The position numbers and the translations under genes were made by a program. A stretch of 64,000 bases of DNA from Evansella caseinilytica. Lineage in GTDB: Bacteria > Bacillota > Bacilli > Bacillales > Salisediminibacteriaceae. Of this stretch, positions 60,888-64,000 are shown piece by piece. Each line of letters starts with the position of its first letter. Position 1 is the stretch's first letter. The notes beneath the pieces were generated by a model that did no database searches, was not told where the DNA came from, and saw nothing but the letters and a program-made list of their open reading frames with translations. The DNA lies in the NCBI RefSeq assembly GCF_900107275.1, contig NZ_FNPI01000015.1, positions 62,001 to 126,000 of the forward strand, read 5' to 3'.

Positions 60888-61565
60888 TTACTTGTTACCA
60901 TTACCGACAAATTGTATTTTCCCTTTTTGGATTCCCCAAATCTCATCGGCGGCAGACGATACTTCCTTAGAATGCGTAACAATAATCACACACTTGTTTT
61001 CTTTATGGGCAAGCTCAGTCAGAATCCCTAAAATAGCATTTTGGGTATCTGTATCAAGATTGGCTGTCGGTTCGTCCGCAATGATGATATCCGGGTTATG
61101 GGCTAAAGCTCGAGCTATACCGACGCGCTGTTGTTCTCCACCGGACAGTTTCAAGACCTTGCGATCTGCTGTTTCTCTGTCAATGCCCACTTTTTCCAAA
61201 AGTGTGTACGCAATCGCCTGTTTGTTTTTTTCCTTTACCCCGCTGATATTCATGGAGAGAACAATGTTTTCAAGTGCCGTAGCGTTGGTAATGAGGTTAA
61301 AGCTCTGAAATATTACACCAATACTCTTCGCCCTATAAGCATCCCGGTCTATTTTTTTCAAGTCGCTGCCGCCCAGTAGAATTTCACCTTTTTCGCACAC
61401 ATCAAGTCCTGCAATCAAAGAGAGCAGTGTAGATTTCCCGGAGCCAGATTTCCCGATGATGGCATATACCTTACTGGCTTCAAAAGCAGCGCTTATGCCT
61501 GTGAGAACGTTCTTTTTTGTGCCCTCATACTTATAGGACACATTATTCAATGTTAATACACTCAT
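60888..61565 (-). CDS. ABC transporter ATPase (MacB/LolD type)
   Basis: The product is 225 residues with AAGGAGG before the ATG. Walker A GKSGSGKSTLLSLIAGLD, Q-loop VIFQSFNL, signature KLSGGEQQRVGIARALAHNP, Walker B IIIADEPTANLDTD and the H-loop IIVTHSKEV are complete. The MacB-type partner permease is encoded just upstream on the same strand. Such systems export peptides or move envelope components; antimicrobial-peptide resistance is common but is an inference here. Confidence 0.92.
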   Translation of the reverse strand: MSVLTLNNVSYKYEGTKKNVLTGISAAFEASKVYAIIGKSGSGKSTLLSLIAGLDVCEKGEILLGGSDLKKIDRDAYRAKSIGVIFQSFNLITNATALENIVLSMNISGVKEKNKQAIAYTLLEKVGIDRETADRKVLKLSGGEQQRVGIARALAHNPDIIIADEPTANLDTDTQNAILGILTELAHKENKCVIIVTHSKEVSSAADEIWGIQKGKIQFVGNGNK

Positions 61566-61578
61566 GAAAACATCCTCC

Positions 61579-62991
61579 TTAATTCCGCTCCATCAATATT
61601 TTGATGGGTTCATATTTTGTTGTGTGCAGGATACCTGCAGCGCTTGCTATTCCGGCAAGAGAAAATGCTATCAGGATGATTTGAAAAATAGCCTCCAGGC
61701 TTAAATTCACTTGAAGCTCGGACAGTGGTTTCTCGTTAGAACTGGTAAAGACAGCCTCCCCGACTCCTGTACGGCCGGATGCTGGTACACCTCCATCTGT
61801 ATTACTGTCTTGGGCAAGTTCAATTTGATTTGCCAACAAACTATCTGCCACGGGCTGCGAAGCCGCAATTCCTACGCTAAGGCCTAAACATAGGCATACT
61901 CCGGTAATAACAAGCATTTCCGTCAGCAATCCAAAGGCAACCTTCCCCTTTGTCATACCCATTGCTCTCAATACGCCAATTTCATATTTTCGTTCTCGGA
62001 TTGCAAGGGTAGAGAGAAGAATGAGAATAAGCGCACCGAGAATCAAAACAACAATTAAAAATGTGTTTGTTACCTTTGCCAGTCCTTCGACAGGTCCGAC
62101 TATTTTTTTATAGCCGGCTTCGTCAGTCGTCACCTCGTAATAATCGGTCAATCCCTTCTCCCTAAGTTCCTTTTCAAAAGCCGGAAGCAGTGTAGGATCT
62201 TTCAAAAAATATTGAGCAGAAACTTTTCCGTATTCGTCAAACATCTCCATTCCGACAACCGTCTCAAAACTTGTTAGAATTTCGTTATTTCTATTTTCCA
62301 TTGGTGATAGTTCATCGAGGTTAGAGCCAAGCATTGTGTTATCCATATAGATCCCAGTAACAGTCAAGCTATGTGTCATTGGTTCATTCTTATAATAACT
62401 GTCCACCTCAATCGTGTCGCCGACAGATATGTTATTAAGACTGGCGTATTGTTCGCTAACAATACATTCATTGAGGTTTTTATACATTTCCCCGCTGGTA
62501 ATTTTACGAGTTCCACTTTTGAAATCGCTGTTTGCTTCCGGGTTGTCCGTTGCAATAATTTGACCTTTTATTGGAACTGTTTCAGGATTTTTTGTTCCAT
62601 CTGCCCTTGTTGCGCCACTGAGAAAATCATTAATCAAATTATCCATTTCGCTTTCACCGAGCGAAGATAGATTTCTTGGAGAAATATCTATTTTGGCCGA
62701 AAAATTTGTACTTTGCAGCAAGTCCGATTCTCCAAATGCTATTTGCTGCTGCGGCGTGAGTTCTTTATAGTTCCTGACCCCTTCTTCGGTTTGAAGTTTT
62801 TCAAAATCGGCGCCGATTGAGACTTCTGCTCCAAATCTCGACTTATAATCAGTAATGATAGCCGATGTTGTCGTGTTAATGATAATAGACACGGCTGTCG
62901 TGAGAATAATGGCAAAAACGATGATTGCCATTAAACTGTTTCTGCCCTTGTTTCTGACGATGTTCTTTACGGCATTTGTAAAAATGTACAC
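61579..62991 (-). CDS. FtsX/MacB-like ABC permease
   Basis: The product is 470 residues from a GTG with AAAGGAG upstream. TM1 is at about 18-42 (NSLMAIIVFAIILTTAVSII), followed by a large extracellular MacB-PCD-like domain (~50-310), and three TM segments near 315-340, 365-385 and 440-460. TLAIRERKYEIGVLRAMGMT is the FtsX-family cytoplasmic loop. It works with the ATPase 13 bases downstream and with the histidine kinase upstream, which may respond to the same compound. Confidence 0.9.
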   Translation of the reverse strand: MYIFTNAVKNIVRNKGRNSLMAIIVFAIILTTAVSIIINTTTSAIITDYKSRFGAEVSIGADFEKLQTEEGVRNYKELTPQQQIAFGESDLLQSTNFSAKIDISPRNLSSLGESEMDNLINDFLSGATRADGTKNPETVPIKGQIIATDNPEANSDFKSGTRKITSGEMYKNLNECIVSEQYASLNNISVGDTIEVDSYYKNEPMTHSLTVTGIYMDNTMLGSNLDELSPMENRNNEILTSFETVVGMEMFDEYGKVSAQYFLKDPTLLPAFEKELREKGLTDYYEVTTDEAGYKKIVGPVEGLAKVTNTFLIVVLILGALILILLSTLAIRERKYEIGVLRAMGMTKGKVAFGLLTEMLVITGVCLCLGLSVGIAASQPVADSLLANQIELAQDSNTDGGVPASGRTGVGEAVFTSSNEKPLSELQVNLSLEAIFQIILIAFSLAGIASAAGILHTTKYEPIKILMERN

Positions 62992-63109
62992 TATTTGTTC
63001 GCTCCTTTAATCAGTAGTTGTTCGTCTCGACATGATCAGAGTAACAAATGGAATGTTAGATTTTCGTTAGGGTTTAGGCCACTTAAAATGATATATTTAT
63101 CAGGGGTGA

Positions 63110-63164
63110 TTCCTAAAAAACGCAAAAACAGACGACATGATTGCACCTGCCCTGCCGTCTGTTT
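63110..63164 (-). terminator. Terminator of the histidine kinase gene (minus strand)
   Basis: AAACAGACG / CGTCTGTTT stem; on the minus strand it is followed by TTTTTGCGTTTTTT. It separates the kinase from the ABC genes, so the latter have their own promoter near 63000-63100. Confidence 0.75.
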
Positions 63165-63181
63165 AATCATTGATTCCTTTT

Positions 63182-64000
63182 TTATCTGGGAAATTGAATC
63201 ACAAATTTTGTGCCTTTTTCATTCTCGCTCGAAACTTTGATAGCGCCGCCATGCCTTTCTATGATTGTTTTCACAATGGACAAACCCAGACCTGAGCCTG
63301 CGGTATTTCGTGAACGTGATCCGTCCACCCGATAGAATACATCAAATATGAATGGCAGATGCTCGGCTGGTATTCCCACCCCAGTATCTTCAATATCAAT
63401 TTCTACACCTTTTTCTGTTTCGCTGCCACGAATGGCAATACTTCCTTTTTCGCAGTTATATTTATATGCATTCTCAATCAGATTATAAAACGCCCTGTAA
63501 AGTAGCGGCGCAGTCCCATATAGCGATACTGTATCACAGTCAATACTATAAGTGATTCCGCGATGTTCATATAATGGCGACAACTCGTCGAATATCGTTT
63601 CAAATATAGCATCTAAATAAACATCTTCGTTTAATTCTTCGGATTCCTCATTCGAAGAAGCCAGAATTAATAAATCGTTTACGACCTGCGTTAGTCTGTC
63701 AACGCTTGTTTCCATCGTATGAACATTTTCCTTGTATTCTTCTATAGTGGCTGTTTCACCTATACTAAGCACCTGTATCCCTGCTTTCATTGTTGCAAGG
63801 GGTGTTTTCAGCTCATGCGCAGCGCTTGCTGAGAAGCGTCTTTGCCTGTTAAATGCTTCTTCTAAGCGGTCAAGGGTTTGATTAAAGCTCTTTGTCAGAC
63901 TGCCCACCTCGTCATGTGACAAACTTTCAGTTAATCTTTGCGACAAGTCCCGTTCGTCAATATCAGCTACTTGTTTGCTCAAGTTTTTCACAGGCCGCAG
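63182..64000 (-). CDS. Sensor histidine kinase, truncated by the window edge
   Basis: The visible part (about 273 residues) continues past 64000; the apparent GTG start at 63991 lies inside a HAMP domain (LRPVKNLSKQVADIDERDLS). Then HisKA with FSASAAHELKTPLATMKAG, and HATPase_c with NLIENAYKY, DTGVGIPAEHLPFIFDVFYR and GSGLGLSIVKTIIERHGG. It is orientated with the ABC transporter, a common arrangement for peptide-sensing or detoxification modules. A response regulator gene is expected just upstream, outside the window. Confidence 0.9.
   Translation of the reverse strand: MRPVKNLSKQVADIDERDLSQRLTESLSHDEVGSLTKSFNQTLDRLEEAFNRQRRFSASAAHELKTPLATMKAGIQVLSIGETATIEEYKENVHTMETSVDRLTQVVNDLLILASSNEESEELNEDVYLDAIFETIFDELSPLYEHRGITYSIDCDTVSLYGTAPLLYRAFYNLIENAYKYNCEKGSIAIRGSETEKGVEIDIEDTGVGIPAEHLPFIFDVFYRVDGSRSRNTAGSGLGLSIVKTIIERHGGAIKVSSENEKGTKFVIQFPR

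Overview
The window comes from a spore-forming Bacillaceae bacterium. This rests on strong AGGAGG-type ribosome binding sites with many TTG/GTG starts, a SpoIID-domain protein, a guanine riboswitch ahead of guaA, the MoxR/DUF58/transglutaminase/guaA gene order known from Bacillus subtilis (yeaC-yeaD-yebA-guaA), and a TGTGA-N6-TCACT box of the Bacillus Fnr type. No rRNA, tRNA or CRISPR array was seen.

Layout. 0-2.7 kb: a small membrane protein, a SpoIID/peptidoglycan-binding protein and a Tyr/Pro-rich protein, all on the minus strand. 3.3-16.4 kb: a phage-derived locus. A leftward XRE/ImmA-type module faces a rightward set: sigma-like regulator, unknown, tail tube, tail chaperones, tape measure, distal tail, tail-tip protein, small coiled-coil protein, holin and endolysin. 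Terminase, portal, capsid, head-tail connector, sheath and integrase genes are all absent, so this is either a flexible-tail (F-type) tailocin-like locus or a decayed prophage. 17.2-30.2 kb: a C4-dicarboxylate and fumarate-respiration region. It holds a DASS transporter, a two-subunit class I fumarase, an SdhA/SdhB/SdhE (CCG-domain) fumarate reductase or succinate dehydrogenase, a DcuS/CitA-type two-component system, malic enzyme and a 2-hydroxycarboxylate symporter. Two Fnr-like boxes precede it and a cre site precedes the malic enzyme. 30.7-45 kb: an amidase, a VOC protein, a RibD-like reductase, a MarR-MFS pair, a DrrAB-type ABC exporter, and an OmpR-type two-component system followed by an RND pump. 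45.3-52 kb: the yeaC-yeaD-yebA-guaA block.

52-64 kb is accessory DNA. The last 12 bases of guaA recur at 60068-60079, and the roughly 110 bases after each copy are related. This looks like two related islands in tandem at the guaA 3' end. The first carries a membrane-protein fragment, a BlaI/M56 pair, an IS21-family element with a broken istB, an XRE-effector regulator, a DUF6273 protein and a PNPOx-family protein. The second begins with a degraded tyrosine recombinase and carries an ABC transporter with a histidine kinase that runs off the right edge.

Three families of short intergenic repeats with terminal inverted repeats (called A, B and C here) are scattered through the chromosomal and phage-tail parts, but I found none in the guaA island. 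One A copy sits inside a B copy with a 6-base flanking duplication, which indicates past transposition.
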